A stretch of 8,046 nt of DNA from Desulfobacteraceae bacterium (GCA_030620375.1 JAUXEW010000129.1:1-8046); one strand, 5' to 3'. Shown: positions 1-7,157, counted from the first letter of the stretch. Notes: generated by a model not told the origin, from the sequence alone. Program-made: numbers and translations.

Positions 1-52
1 AATCACAAAATTTTCCCCCATCTCTTAAAGTCGATAAACGAAGCAAATCGAA

Positions 53-208
53 ACTAAGCAGTGTCCATCCATAAACGGCATCTTTTGGCCCAGAGCTGCG
101 TTTTCGCTTTTTTGAAATCCTCAAAATAGCACGCTATTCCTGCAGTTTCAAAATAGCTCAGGCCTTGCTCTGAACCAAAATCTACCATTTCTGGATGGGC
201 ACTAAGCA
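53..208. mobile_element. MITE-like palindromic element with flanking direct repeat
   Basis: Positions 61-202 form one gapless imperfect palindrome centred between 131 and 132. About 47 of 71 base pairs match, and about 6 more are G-T. The outer ends are GTGTCCATCCA (61-71) and TGGATGGGCAC (192-202); the core is AATAGC-AC-GCTATT (125-138). The palindrome is bounded by the direct repeat ACTAAGCA at 53-60 and 201-208, which looks like a target-site duplication. Its inner two bases overlap the right terminal repeat, so the exact boundary is uncertain by a few bases. There is no reading frame for a transposase, so if it is mobile it is non-autonomous. The remaining bases of the 294-bp gene-free stretch show only the repeat at 216-237, a 10-bp palindrome ACATTAATGT (238-247) and a tandem AATATTC pair (251-264). 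The palindrome is directly visible; mobility is inferred. Confidence 0.65.
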
Positions 209-215
209 ATTACTT

Positions 216-237
216 ATTGAAGCCTCCCCGAAGCAAG
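216..237 (+). repeat. Dispersed repeat, half copy of REP-like element
   Basis: This 22-bp stretch starts ATTGAAGCCTCCCCG. It matches 1365-1386 with one difference (A at 231 against C at 1380). Here the right half of the hairpin (the CGGGGAATG side) is missing, so it is a truncated or diverged copy. It lies 58 bp beyond the stop of the MaoC-like gene, outside any coding region. Confidence 0.6.
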
Positions 238-294
238 ACATTAATGTAAAAATATTCAATATTCAATTTGGTTCCGGCTTGTCCGGGTTAGGGT

Positions 295-768
295 TTAACA
301 AAGCTTATTGGTAAGGTCTCCCTCAATAACCATGGCCTTTAACACGTCTCGATCACTGCCACATGGTATGATCCCTGATAAATCCGCCTCCATCACCACA
401 ACCCCGTCCTGGTTTTTATATTCCGCGTTTGCTATGGCATTACCCGCATGATCGATCTTAATGATGGTAAAAGTACAGGTAATGGTATCATTAAAATAGA
501 CCGGCCTTTTAAATCTAAAGCTCATACCGGAAGCCAGCCAGCCGATCTGACCCCCTATTTCGGTAATCAAGGACCCCACCAGCAGGCCGTGACAGATCCG
601 CCCGTCAAAGCCCTTTGTTTTCACAAACCGTTCCTCAAAGTGAATGGGATTGTAATCTCTGGAAATATCGCTAAATGTAATCACATCCTCTTCCGTAAAT
701 CTTCGAGTGGCCGTAAATGAGTCGCCGGTCTTTAACCCTTCTATGGTTTTCATTCGGATCTCAGACAT
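295..768 (-). CDS. MaoC-like (R)-specific enoyl-CoA hydratase-type protein
   Basis: This 157-residue single hot-dog-domain protein belongs to the MaoC/PhaJ hydratase group, which adds water to trans-2-enoyl-CoA to give (R)-3-hydroxyacyl-CoA in the cytoplasm. The family pattern is clear: FTEEDV near residues 24-29, then the hydratase-2 signature with catalytic Asp38, Asn40 and His43 in DYNPIH, then RICHGLL near 57-63. The usual Gly before the catalytic Asp is Arg37, a small departure that may affect substrate choice. Length is normal for a one-domain member. The ATG at 768 follows AAAGGA at a suitable distance. It starts 22 nt after the Nudix stop, so the two are probably co-transcribed. The true acyl substrate cannot be read from sequence; roles in fatty acid, PHA-like or acyl-CoA metabolism are all possible. 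Confidence 0.85.
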   Translation of the reverse strand: MSEIRMKTIEGLKTGDSFTATRRFTEEDVITFSDISRDYNPIHFEERFVKTKGFDGRICHGLLVGSLITEIGGQIGWLASGMSFRFKRPVYFNDTITCTFTIIKIDHAGNAIANAEYKNQDGVVVMEADLSGIIPCGSDRDVLKAMVIEGDLTNKLC

Positions 769-790
769 GAATTATCCTTTACTTGACCCA

Positions 791-1339
791 TTATGATATC
801 CATTGATCTGTCAGAGAAGTCCCCAGCCAAACCGGCAGGTCACCGGCAGCAAGACATCGGTTTAACTGATCACACACCAATAAATCCGTTGGAAACGCCA
901 TGGACTTCGGCAAATCATCCAGCGAGAAAAAACCAACCTTGTCAGCGTCGGAACCGGGTTTCAGAGCACCGCCGATCCGTTTTCCCCAAAACCAAATTCC
1001 TACGGTCTGGTGGTCCATATCGTGAAAATTAGAATGCGTAGCAAACACGGGACCGACGGAAATTATTAATCCGGTTTCCTCTCGGATTTCACGAATCGCT
1101 GCTTGCCGGACATCTTCATCCCATTCCAAATGCCCGCATGGAATGCACCACATGCCCTCATATGACCCCAGCCGCCGGACCAGAAGGATTTGATCGTCCC
1201 GAACCACGACGATGGCCACCCCGACTGTAGGATTTCGGTAATGTTTTACCTGGCATCGATTGCAAAACTGACGATTTATCCCGCCATCCATTATGGTTTC
1301 TAAAGAACTCCCGCAATAAGGGCAAAATTTAAATTCCAT
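791..1339 (-). CDS. Nudix hydrolase with N-terminal zinc ribbon
   Basis: This 182-residue protein hydrolyses a nucleoside diphosphate linked to another group (NDP-X), probably an ADP-ribose or NADH-like compound. Residues 6-29 form a zinc ribbon with pairs C6/C9 and C26/C29. The Nudix domain spans about 38-165. The Nudix box fits the consensus exactly: G69, E75, then R83-E84, E87-E88 and G90, the metal-binding catalytic helix. Just before it the common PGG turn reads PCG, with C65 and C68 two residues apart, as in a recognised WCIPCG-type subgroup. The ATG at 1339 is preceded by AGGAG and AAGG on the minus strand. It follows dsrP after a 109-bp spacer with a palindrome, so it may be a separate unit or a readthrough product of the dsr operon. 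The substrate is not assignable from sequence. Confidence 0.88.
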   Translation of the reverse strand: MEFKFCPYCGSSLETIMDGGINRQFCNRCQVKHYRNPTVGVAIVVVRDDQILLVRRLGSYEGMWCIPCGHLEWDEDVRQAAIREIREETGLIISVGPVFATHSNFHDMDHQTVGIWFWGKRIGGALKPGSDADKVGFFSLDDLPKSMAFPTDLLVCDQLNRCLAAGDLPVWLGTSLTDQWIS

Positions 1340-1364
1340 CGCGTAACCTTACTCCTCTATCCAT

Positions 1365-1413
1365 ATTGAAGCCTCCCCGCAGCAAGCTACGGGGAATGCG
1401 CTCTCTCCGCATT
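1365..1413. repeat. REP-like palindromic repeat between dsrP and the Nudix gene
   Basis: A near-perfect 20-bp hairpin CCCCGCAGC-AA-GCTACGGGG (1375-1394, one internal C/A mismatch) is followed by a second hairpin AATGCG-CTCTCTC-CGCATT (1395-1413). The left 22 bp recur at 216-237, and GCTACGGGGAATG recurs at 6607-6619 apart from its immediate left context. In either direction it has no following T-run, so it is a poor intrinsic terminator, although it could stabilise the 3' end of the dsr transcript. It is intergenic. Confidence 0.6.
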
Positions 1414-1448
1414 GCTTGTTCAAACCGAGCCGGTAAGGGAGCTTCCGC

Positions 1449-2606
1449 CTATCCGGAAACTTCTATTTTGACGGAAACAGCGATTTTATAAAGCACCGTT
1501 ATGATCAATGCGCCTATGCTGTAAACGGCAATTGCGATAACCACCTCAGGGACTGAAGGAATATACTCATTCACATAATGTAAGGAGTTGGGGACAAACC
1601 CGCCGGATATCATTCCCATTCCCTTATCAATCCATGTCCCGACGAAAACCGCAGCACAAGCGACAGCCAGCACCCCTTCGTTTCTCCGCGTAATGGGATT
1701 AACCAAAAGGATGATCCCCACCACCATCAAGATCATCGATGCCCACATCCACGGCACATATGCGCCATGACCATGAAGCCCGACGAACAGGTATTTTATA
1801 TGATCCATATGCTCCGGGATGTTGCTGTAAAACACCACAAACACCTCACAGAGAAAGAAAAATACATTGATACAAATGGCATATGCAACGATTTTGGCCA
1901 ATGATTGAATCTGCTCTTTACCCGGATCAAAATGGGTGGCTTTCCGGATGAATAAGCATAGCAAAATGACCAGCGCCGGGCCGGCAGCAAAAGCCGAAGA
2001 CAGAAATCGAGGCGCCAAAATCGCCGTCATCCAAAATCCCTTACCGGGCAACCCGCAGTACAGATAAGCCGTCACCGTATGAATGCTGATGGCCCATGGA
2101 ATGGAAAGGTAAATCAAAGGCTTGACCCATTTCGGCGGCGGGGCGGCGTTTCGCTCCGCTTCAAGAACCGTCCACCCGATCACCACATTTAATAAAAAGT
2201 ATCCGCTAAGCACAACCGTATCCCAAAATAGTACGGAATTCAGCGAAGGATGAAGAAACATGTTAAAAACCCGCATGGGTTGGCCTAAATCTACAAGGAC
2301 AAACAGGATACACATGGCCACCGACCCAATGGCCAAAAATTCACCCAGGATAGTGACCTTCCCAAAGGCTTTATAATTGTGAAGATAATAGGGAAGTACC
2401 ACCATAACGCCTCCGGCGGCAACACCCACCAGAAAGGTAAAATTGGCAATATAAAATCCCCAGGTTACATCCCGGCTCATGCCGGTAATTCCGAGTCCGA
2501 ATTTAAGCTGCCACAGATAACAGGCGAAACCGATGCCGATGACGCCTAACAGCGCGACGATCCATCCCCAATACTTCTTGTCTCCTTTAAGCGCTAATTC
2601 GAGCAT
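1449..2606 (-). CDS. dsrP: DsrP, NrfD-family membrane subunit of DsrMKJOP
   Basis: This 385-residue integral membrane protein of the NrfD/PsrC family is thought to exchange electrons between menaquinone and the periplasmic Fe-S subunit DsrO. Ten hydrophobic segments are visible, roughly residues 13-32, 50-73, 88-108, 124-148, 163-184, 196-220, 236-260, 284-302, 311-324 and 353-375, matching the ten-helix DsrP type. No haem-binding motif is present. The ATG at 2606 is preferred because GAGGTG (2610-2615) sits just upstream. A GTG at 2612 would add two residues but overlaps that ribosome binding site. The gene begins 7 nt after the dsrO stop, so it is the last gene of the tight dsr cluster. The assignment rests on the family pattern plus the unmistakable M-K-J-O-P order. 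Confidence 0.95.
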   Translation of the reverse strand: MLELALKGDKKYWGWIVALLGVIGIGFACYLWQLKFGLGITGMSRDVTWGFYIANFTFLVGVAAGGVMVVLPYYLHNYKAFGKVTILGEFLAIGSVAMCILFVLVDLGQPMRVFNMFLHPSLNSVLFWDTVVLSGYFLLNVVIGWTVLEAERNAAPPPKWVKPLIYLSIPWAISIHTVTAYLYCGLPGKGFWMTAILAPRFLSSAFAAGPALVILLCLFIRKATHFDPGKEQIQSLAKIVAYAICINVFFFLCEVFVVFYSNIPEHMDHIKYLFVGLHGHGAYVPWMWASMILMVVGIILLVNPITRRNEGVLAVACAAVFVGTWIDKGMGMISGGFVPNSLHYVNEYIPSVPEVVIAIAVYSIGALIITVLYKIAVSVKIEVSG

Positions 2607-2613
2607 AACCACC

Positions 2614-3396
2614 TCACACTATGTAGTAAACTGACGGCCCGGTACCCAGACCCTGCTTACGTCTGATTGTGTAGTTTTTCTTTAAGACTTTTCGGACCTC
2701 TGAATTCGGATCTTCCAGGTCTCCAAAAATAAGTGCGCCGTTCGACGCTTCCACACAGGCCGGCATTTGGCCGACGGCCAGCCTTTCTGCGCAATAATTA
2801 CATTTTTCCACAACCCCTTTCATCCGGGTAGGAAACTTTTTGTTGGTTTCCGCGATAAAAGGTCTCGGATCTCTGAAATTAAAACTTCTTGATCCATAAG
2901 GACAGGCGGCCATACAGAACCGGCAGCCGATGCACCGGTGAAAGTCCATTAATACAATTCCATCGTCTCGCTTAAACGTCGCATTGGTCGGACAAACCCG
3001 AACACACGGGGGGTCTTCACAATGATTGCAAAGAACCGGGAAAGGAACATTTTTGACCCTGTCATCGAGATATTTATTTTCTTTTGTTGGAAAAGCATGC
3101 TGATACGGCTCATCCCAGATCCATTTAATTTCATGGCGTTCGTTTTTTAACTCCGGAACGTTGTGAATCTTGTGGCAGGCTTCAATGAGCGGTTCTACAT
3201 CTTTTGAGGTTTTTAGCTTCCGGGTGTCGATAACCAGTCCCCATTGTTTGGCCGTTAAGGCGTCGTGGTCCTTTTTCGTATCCGGCGTGCGCGTTTGTCC
3301 ATGAACGTCAGCAAACACGCTTAATACCGGTTTCGCATTTAAGCCGATGGCCGAAATACCTGCAATTTTAAATAATTTTCTTCTGCTGAGTTCCAT
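2614..3396 (-). CDS. dsrO: DsrO, Tat-exported periplasmic ferredoxin-like Fe-S subunit
   Basis: This 260-residue protein is the periplasmic electron-transfer partner of DsrP and DsrJ. The N-terminus has a twin-arginine signal, SRRKLFK (4-10), followed by a hydrophobic stretch to about residue 29, so it should be exported folded with its clusters. The body is a DmsB/NrfC-type ferredoxin. Visible Cys groups are C123/C126/C131/C135, C155/C158/C161/C165 and C199/C202/C214. The first motif of four-cluster relatives is eroded to C74 alone, and the fourth Cys of the last motif is Ser218. Together these predict three [4Fe-4S] clusters instead of four. The ATG shares one base with the dsrJ stop (TAATG) and has AAGGAG 8 nt upstream, so translation is probably coupled to dsrJ. 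Confidence 0.96.
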   Translation of the reverse strand: MELSRRKLFKIAGISAIGLNAKPVLSVFADVHGQTRTPDTKKDHDALTAKQWGLVIDTRKLKTSKDVEPLIEACHKIHNVPELKNERHEIKWIWDEPYQHAFPTKENKYLDDRVKNVPFPVLCNHCEDPPCVRVCPTNATFKRDDGIVLMDFHRCIGCRFCMAACPYGSRSFNFRDPRPFIAETNKKFPTRMKGVVEKCNYCAERLAVGQMPACVEASNGALIFGDLEDPNSEVRKVLKKNYTIRRKQGLGTGPSVYYIV

Positions 3397-3785
3397 TACT
3401 CTTTCTCCTTCGGATTATCAATATGGCAATCCCAACAGTAAGGATCCACCGAAGCATAAGTATGGCATCTGTCACAAAATTCCGCTTTGTTTGAGTGACA
3501 ATCCAAGCACGTATTGGAAAGACTCATATCAAATTCTTTCCCACTGCTGTTCACATAGATTCTTTTGCCGTACCGGACAACCGAATCTCTCCATACGTCC
3601 AGAAGCTGCATGTGTTCCGCGGTCATGTACTCCGTTTCCCGGACGCATTGTTTTGCAGCTTTTGCCGTGGTCGTCAATTCCGGTTCGGGGACAGGAGATG
3701 CTTTCCCCATGTTATACCACAGGGGAAACGTGATGATGACACCAAAAATGATTAACCCCGCGATGATCTTGTTTTTATCATTCAT
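3396..3785 (-). CDS. dsrJ: DsrJ, triheme cytochrome c subunit of DsrMKJOP
   Basis: This 129-residue protein is anchored by one N-terminal hydrophobic segment (about residues 7-24), with the rest in the periplasm. Three CxxCH haem c sites are present: C93/C96/H97, C104/C107/H108 and C117/C120/H121. A further Cys at 47 (in KQCVRETEYM), followed by an EHMQLL segment, fits the DsrJ family, in which one haem is reported to have an unusual His/Cys ligation. It passes electrons within the membrane complex; its exact partner in sulfate reducers is unsettled. The start at 3785 is chosen because GGAGG (3795-3799) lies 9 nt upstream. The frame is open to 3848, but earlier ATGs lack a well-placed ribosome binding site and would put charged residues ahead of the signal anchor. 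It overlaps the dsrK end by 8 nt. Confidence 0.96.
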   Translation of the reverse strand: MNDKNKIIAGLIIFGVIITFPLWYNMGKASPVPEPELTTTAKAAKQCVRETEYMTAEHMQLLDVWRDSVVRYGKRIYVNSSGKEFDMSLSNTCLDCHSNKAEFCDRCHTYASVDPYCWDCHIDNPKEKE

Positions 3786-5412
3786 CCGCTTCATCCTCCA
3801 TTCCCGGCAGCGGCTCACTGCGCAGGTCCGTGCTTCTTTCCTTTTCACCGGGCAGTATCAGGGCATTGGCCACCAATTCATGAATACCGGTTATATCTAC
3901 TTCAGGGACCCAGTAAGACATGAGATCCGGAAATGCCGCCCGGTCAATGGCGCATATGCATGCCATCATATTCACACCGTATTTTTCATGGACATATTTC
4001 ACGGCATTGGCTCTGGGAAACCCGCCGGCCATTCTCAATTCCATGTCTTCACCGGCGTTCAACCCGGCACCGCTTCCGCAACAGAAGGTTTGCTCCCGGA
4101 TCGTATTGGGCGGCATTTCATAAAAATGCTCGCACACATTCCGGATGACATGCCTGGGCTCGTCGAGCAATCCCATTCCCCGGGCCGGGTTGCAGGAATC
4201 ATGGAAAGTGACTTTCAAATGATCGTTTCGGCTGATATCAAGATCAAGCTTGTCATGTTGGATCAGATCGGATGTAAACTCGGCGATATGAACCACCTTA
4301 GTGGATTTGGCATTTTCAAATTTGGTACCGGTAATCGGAGAAACCGGCTCTTCCAAAAAATTGGCCGGACCGTTTAAGGTATCCATATACTGATGAATAA
4401 CGCGCCACATATGGCCGCACTCACCGCCGAGAATCCATTTTACACCCAGTCGCTTGGCTTCTGCGTACATTTTAGCGTTCAACCGCTTCATGGTCTCATG
4501 GGAGGTAAAAAACCCGAAATTTCCGCCCTCGGATGCATAGGTGCTCCATGTGATGTCAATCCCGAATTTTTCTTTTAAATAGTGAAACAGCATCATATAG
4601 CCCATGCAGGTGTAGGTTCCCGGATCTGCAAACACGTCTCCGGATGGCGTGATAAACAGGATATCGGCGCCTTTTTTATTAATGCTCGGCGCCAGCCGAA
4701 TTCCGGTGATATCTTCGATTTCATCCACAAAAAAGTCCATCATGTCCTTAAACGCATGGGGCTGAATGCCCAGATGGTTACCGGTCCGATAACAGTTGGC
4801 CACCGGTGTTGCAATCCAGTCAATATTGAGGCCGATCAAATTCAAAAGCTCGCGGCCCATGATGGTGATTTCCGCCGTATCAATGCCGTAAGGGCAAAAA
4901 ACGGAACATCGCCGGCATTCCGTGCACTGAAAAAAATAGTACCACCATTCCTTCAGCACATCCAAGGTCATTTCCCTGGCCCCGGCGAATTTGCCGAGTA
5001 CTTTTCCGGCAGTGGTAAAGTCATTCCGATATACGGATCGTAGCAACTCCGCTCGTAATACCGGCATATTTTTAGGATCACCGGTGCCGATAAAAAAATG
5101 GCATTTATCCGCACAGGCACCGCATCTCACACAGACATCCATAAAGATCTTGAAGCTTCTGAAACGTTCCAACCGTTCTCTAAAGCCTTCGGAAATAATT
5201 TCCTTCCAGTTTTCCGGCAGTTTCCAGTCATCATCCATAGGGCTCCATTCTCTTGGGTACGGAAGCCCCAGATACTTCACGCTCTTCGGGTTTGAGGCAT
5301 AACAGTACATTCCCTTTCGGATTTTGACGGGTGTATCCATCCAGCCTTTGTCTTTGGGAGGCATATGATCCATCATTGATACTAGTCCATCTGGTTTCGG
5401 AAGGTCTTTCAT
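3778..5412 (-). CDS. dsrK: DsrK, HdrD-like cytoplasmic Fe-S subunit of DsrMKJOP
   Basis: This 544-residue protein is the catalytic cytoplasmic subunit, related to heterodisulfide reductase HdrD and thought to act on the DsrC persulfide/trisulfide using electrons from DsrM. Two [4Fe-4S] ferredoxin motifs are at C94/C97/C100/C104 and C163/C166/C169/C173. The C-terminal CCG domain is complete, with C407, C444-C445 (in FCCGSG) and C485/C487 (CIC in place of the usual CxxC), and probably holds the special catalytic cluster. An earlier CCG-like half keeps only C269 and C332; its CCG position reads SEGG, so it is degenerate. There is no signal peptide or membrane segment. The ATG at 5412 has AAGGAG (5419-5424) 6 nt upstream; a GTG at 5415 is an alternative one codon earlier. 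It begins right after the dsrM stop. Confidence 0.97.
   Translation of the reverse strand: MKDLPKPDGLVSMMDHMPPKDKGWMDTPVKIRKGMYCYASNPKSVKYLGLPYPREWSPMDDDWKLPENWKEIISEGFRERLERFRSFKIFMDVCVRCGACADKCHFFIGTGDPKNMPVLRAELLRSVYRNDFTTAGKVLGKFAGAREMTLDVLKEWWYYFFQCTECRRCSVFCPYGIDTAEITIMGRELLNLIGLNIDWIATPVANCYRTGNHLGIQPHAFKDMMDFFVDEIEDITGIRLAPSINKKGADILFITPSGDVFADPGTYTCMGYMMLFHYLKEKFGIDITWSTYASEGGNFGFFTSHETMKRLNAKMYAEAKRLGVKWILGGECGHMWRVIHQYMDTLNGPANFLEEPVSPITGTKFENAKSTKVVHIAEFTSDLIQHDKLDLDISRNDHLKVTFHDSCNPARGMGLLDEPRHVIRNVCEHFYEMPPNTIREQTFCCGSGAGLNAGEDMELRMAGGFPRANAVKYVHEKYGVNMMACICAIDRAAFPDLMSYWVPEVDITGIHELVANALILPGEKERSTDLRSEPLPGMEDEADE
3795..3799 (-). promoter_or_regulatory. Ribosome binding site of dsrJ, inside dsrK
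   Basis: GGAGG on the minus strand ends 9 nt before the ATG at 3785. The upstream ATG at 3794 directly abuts it, too close to be served by it. The site therefore decides the dsrJ start and shows it is embedded in the last codons of dsrK, implying translational coupling. Confidence 0.75.
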
Positions 5413-5415
5413 CAC

Positions 5416-6438
5416 TTACTCCTTTTCCACTGGTAGTCCAACCCCTACCATTTTTTCTCTGAATTCATCTTCATATTCTTCATAGGTATGTACCGGTACA
5501 GGATAATTCCAGGGGTTGATGTGTCTGACCGCACGATTGTTATTTGCCAGGTTCCTCGTGGGGCTTAAGAAAACCCCCCCCAAATGCATCAGCTTACTAA
5601 AAGGGAAGTAAGCAAAAAGGGTGCTGACAAAAAAGAGATGCACGTAGAATAATCCTCCCACGCCTTCCGGTATCGTTGGATGAAAGGTGGCCAATCCCAG
5701 GGTAAGTTCTTTGACCCCAACGACATCCACTTTTGTGAAATAACGCATCATAATACCGGTAATGGCGATCCCCATAATTAAAAATAGTGGGAAATAATCT
5801 GCCGCCAGTGAAATATATCTCACCTGGGGGATAAATATTCTCCTTAAAAACAGAAACGTTACGGCGGCGAGAAGGACGAGACCGCTGATATATATTCCAG
5901 GCAGACCGACCGTTAGAACCTCGCTCACAAATTCGATTCTAAAAAATCCGTCCACCACTTCGATCTGTTTAATTATAAACGGAACCGGTTCCAAGAAAAA
6001 TCGAAGGTGTCTGACCAAGACCACAAGAAATGAATAATGAAACGCCAACGAAAAGAGCCATAGCCAGATTTCCAATTTATAGCTGAGTCTGGAATTTTTT
6101 AATTCCATTCTGCTGTTTCTGAATAAAGAACGGAACAACAACACTTCCAGGGCCATCCGCACCAGGACGTGTAACAGAGTTGAAGGATTGTCGATCTTGT
6201 TCTGTTTGATCCATGGTAATGATTCTTGCTGACCGCACGTTGTGGGAATACGGAAAGGAACCGTTGATCGGGCCCATCCCATAACTCGGTAAAAAAACCC
6301 GACAATGAATATGACAAGGGCCAGGTAAGGGATAATTACCCCAAAAAACACTTGAAGCCCCGCAGCTTCAACGCCCACATAGGCAAGAAGAAAGAGCACG
6401 ACAACCACTATGAGGGAAAAGATGTAATTAACATTCAT
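5416..6438 (-). CDS. dsrM: DsrM, NarI-like haem b membrane subunit of DsrMKJOP
   Basis: This 340-residue membrane protein is the quinone-reactive cytochrome b partner of DsrK. Hydrophobic segments lie at about residues 4-22, 29-50, 124-142, 178-198, 214-231 and 262-280. The two N-terminal segments and a soluble loop of about 70 residues precede the NarI-like core. Candidate haem b ligands are H134 and H144 in one helix region and H267 and H285 near another, the histidine-rich arrangement expected of the family. The length is in the range of sulfate-reducer DsrM and longer than DsrM of purple sulfur bacteria. The ATG at 6438 has GAGGTG on the minus strand 7 nt upstream. The stop is 3 nt before the dsrK start. 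A 200-bp leader separates it from the RsbRD_N gene. Confidence 0.95.
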   Translation of the reverse strand: MNVNYIFSLIVVVVLFLLAYVGVEAAGLQVFFGVIIPYLALVIFIVGFFYRVMGWARSTVPFRIPTTCGQQESLPWIKQNKIDNPSTLLHVLVRMALEVLLFRSLFRNSRMELKNSRLSYKLEIWLWLFSLAFHYSFLVVLVRHLRFFLEPVPFIIKQIEVVDGFFRIEFVSEVLTVGLPGIYISGLVLLAAVTFLFLRRIFIPQVRYISLAADYFPLFLIMGIAITGIMMRYFTKVDVVGVKELTLGLATFHPTIPEGVGGLFYVHLFFVSTLFAYFPFSKLMHLGGVFLSPTRNLANNNRAVRHINPWNYPVPVHTYEEYEDEFREKMVGVGLPVEKE

Positions 6439-6590
6439 TTACCAACACCTCGCTCTTCGGCTCACGGCAATGTTCAAATCTAACGATAAATGCCTGAAGC
6501 CAAATTAAACATTATTGTAGTTTTAAAACATCCTCTTTGGCCCACTCTCTTCGTCGGGCTCAGATTCCGGCACAGAGTGAAACTTCACCG

Positions 6591-6619
6591 CATTCCCCAC
6601 AGCCAGGCTACGGGGAATG
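6591..6619. repeat. Palindrome downstream of the RsbRD_N gene, related to the 1365 repeat
   Basis: CATTCCCC (6591-6598) pairs with GGGGAATG (6612-6619), and AGCC pairs with GGCT inside, giving a 29-bp hairpin with a single unpaired A in the loop and one AC/AC internal mismatch. The right arm shares GCTACGGGGAATG with the repeat between dsrP and the Nudix gene. It lies about 20 bp past the RsbRD_N stop with no T-run after it on the minus strand, so it is not a typical intrinsic terminator. The rest of the 200-bp gap contains CACTCT/AGAGTG (6543-6548, 6574-6579), GTGAA/TTCAC (6577-6588) and GTTTTAAAAC (6520-6529). I see no gene in this gap and no convincing promoter for dsrM. Confidence 0.55.
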
Positions 6620-6638
6620 GTTCGCTGCTGCGGTTCAG

Positions 6639-7157
6639 CTAATCCTCCTGAATCTCAACGATCAAACCGGCCCGTTCAAAAGCCCGGTAAACTTTGGTTT
6701 TTTCCTGGTTTGCCTTGAGTTCGAATATTTTCTCCCGGCATTCCATAAATAAATCAAAAGCAATTAACCCCAAGTCGTCAATCTTCCTTTCAAATGACGA
6801 CAACTTGTCCCCGGTTTCACTGTTTTTAAGTTCTTTTTTTAAAATATCTCTGATTATTTTTTTTAGATCAAAGATAAATGCAGTTGCCTGGGAAGGGGAA
6901 AACATCGTCTGAACCGCTCTGATTCTGATGATCGGATCAAGGAAATCTTTAATGACCGTCTCATCATGCTTTTTGATAAGGCAATCCATCAGCGCGTTTA
7001 AACCGGAATAAATATTACTGCCAACTGGATTGGCAAAAAGATCTTTTTGATTTTTTAAAAAATGTGCCGTACCATCAGGATAGGATTCAATCACCGCATC
7101 GAACCATCTTTCTACGATATCGGATTTTTTTTCTTCTAAGAGATCTTCAATCATCAT
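6639..7157 (-). CDS. RsbRD_N-domain protein, head of the dsrMKJOP unit
   Basis: This 172-residue soluble, mostly helical protein matches the N-terminal sensor domain of stressosome proteins RsbRD. Family features include the start helix LLEEKKSDIVERWFDAV (6-22), FANPVG (41-46), RIRAVQ (78-83) and SPSQA (87-91) followed by FIFDLKK. A C-terminal helix has FDLFMECREKIFELKANQ (134-151). No STAS domain follows, so it lacks the phosphorylated output module of true RsbR proteins. There is no signal peptide or membrane segment. As I recall, such genes occur directly ahead of dsrM in many sulfate reducers, suggesting a sensing or assembly role for the Dsr complex; its function is unknown. ATGs at 7157 and 7154 are both possible and the ribosome binding site is weak. 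A good promoter lies about 45 bp upstream. Confidence 0.88.
   Translation of the reverse strand: MMIEDLLEEKKSDIVERWFDAVIESYPDGTAHFLKNQKDLFANPVGSNIYSGLNALMDCLIKKHDETVIKDFLDPIIRIRAVQTMFSPSQATAFIFDLKKIIRDILKKELKNSETGDKLSSFERKIDDLGLIAFDLFMECREKIFELKANQEKTKVYRAFERAGLIVEIQED

Noticed and set aside
448..1032. Plus-strand open frames opposite the MaoC and Nudix genes
   Set aside because: Both are antisense to genes with exact catalytic motifs, and they show no recognisable domain.
1375..1394. Intrinsic terminator after dsrP
   Set aside because: The hairpin is strong but has no T-run following it on either strand; a related sequence elsewhere in the window suggests a dispersed repeat.
3396..3848. 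Longer dsrJ starting at 3848
   Set aside because: The added 21 residues overlap dsrK deeply, lack a well-placed ribosome binding site and precede the signal anchor; GGAGG supports 3785 instead.
3565..4377. Long plus-strand open frame of 270 codons opposite dsrK and dsrJ
   Set aside because: It lies wholly antisense to two clearly recognised genes and its translation resembles no protein family; it is a shadow of their codon pattern.
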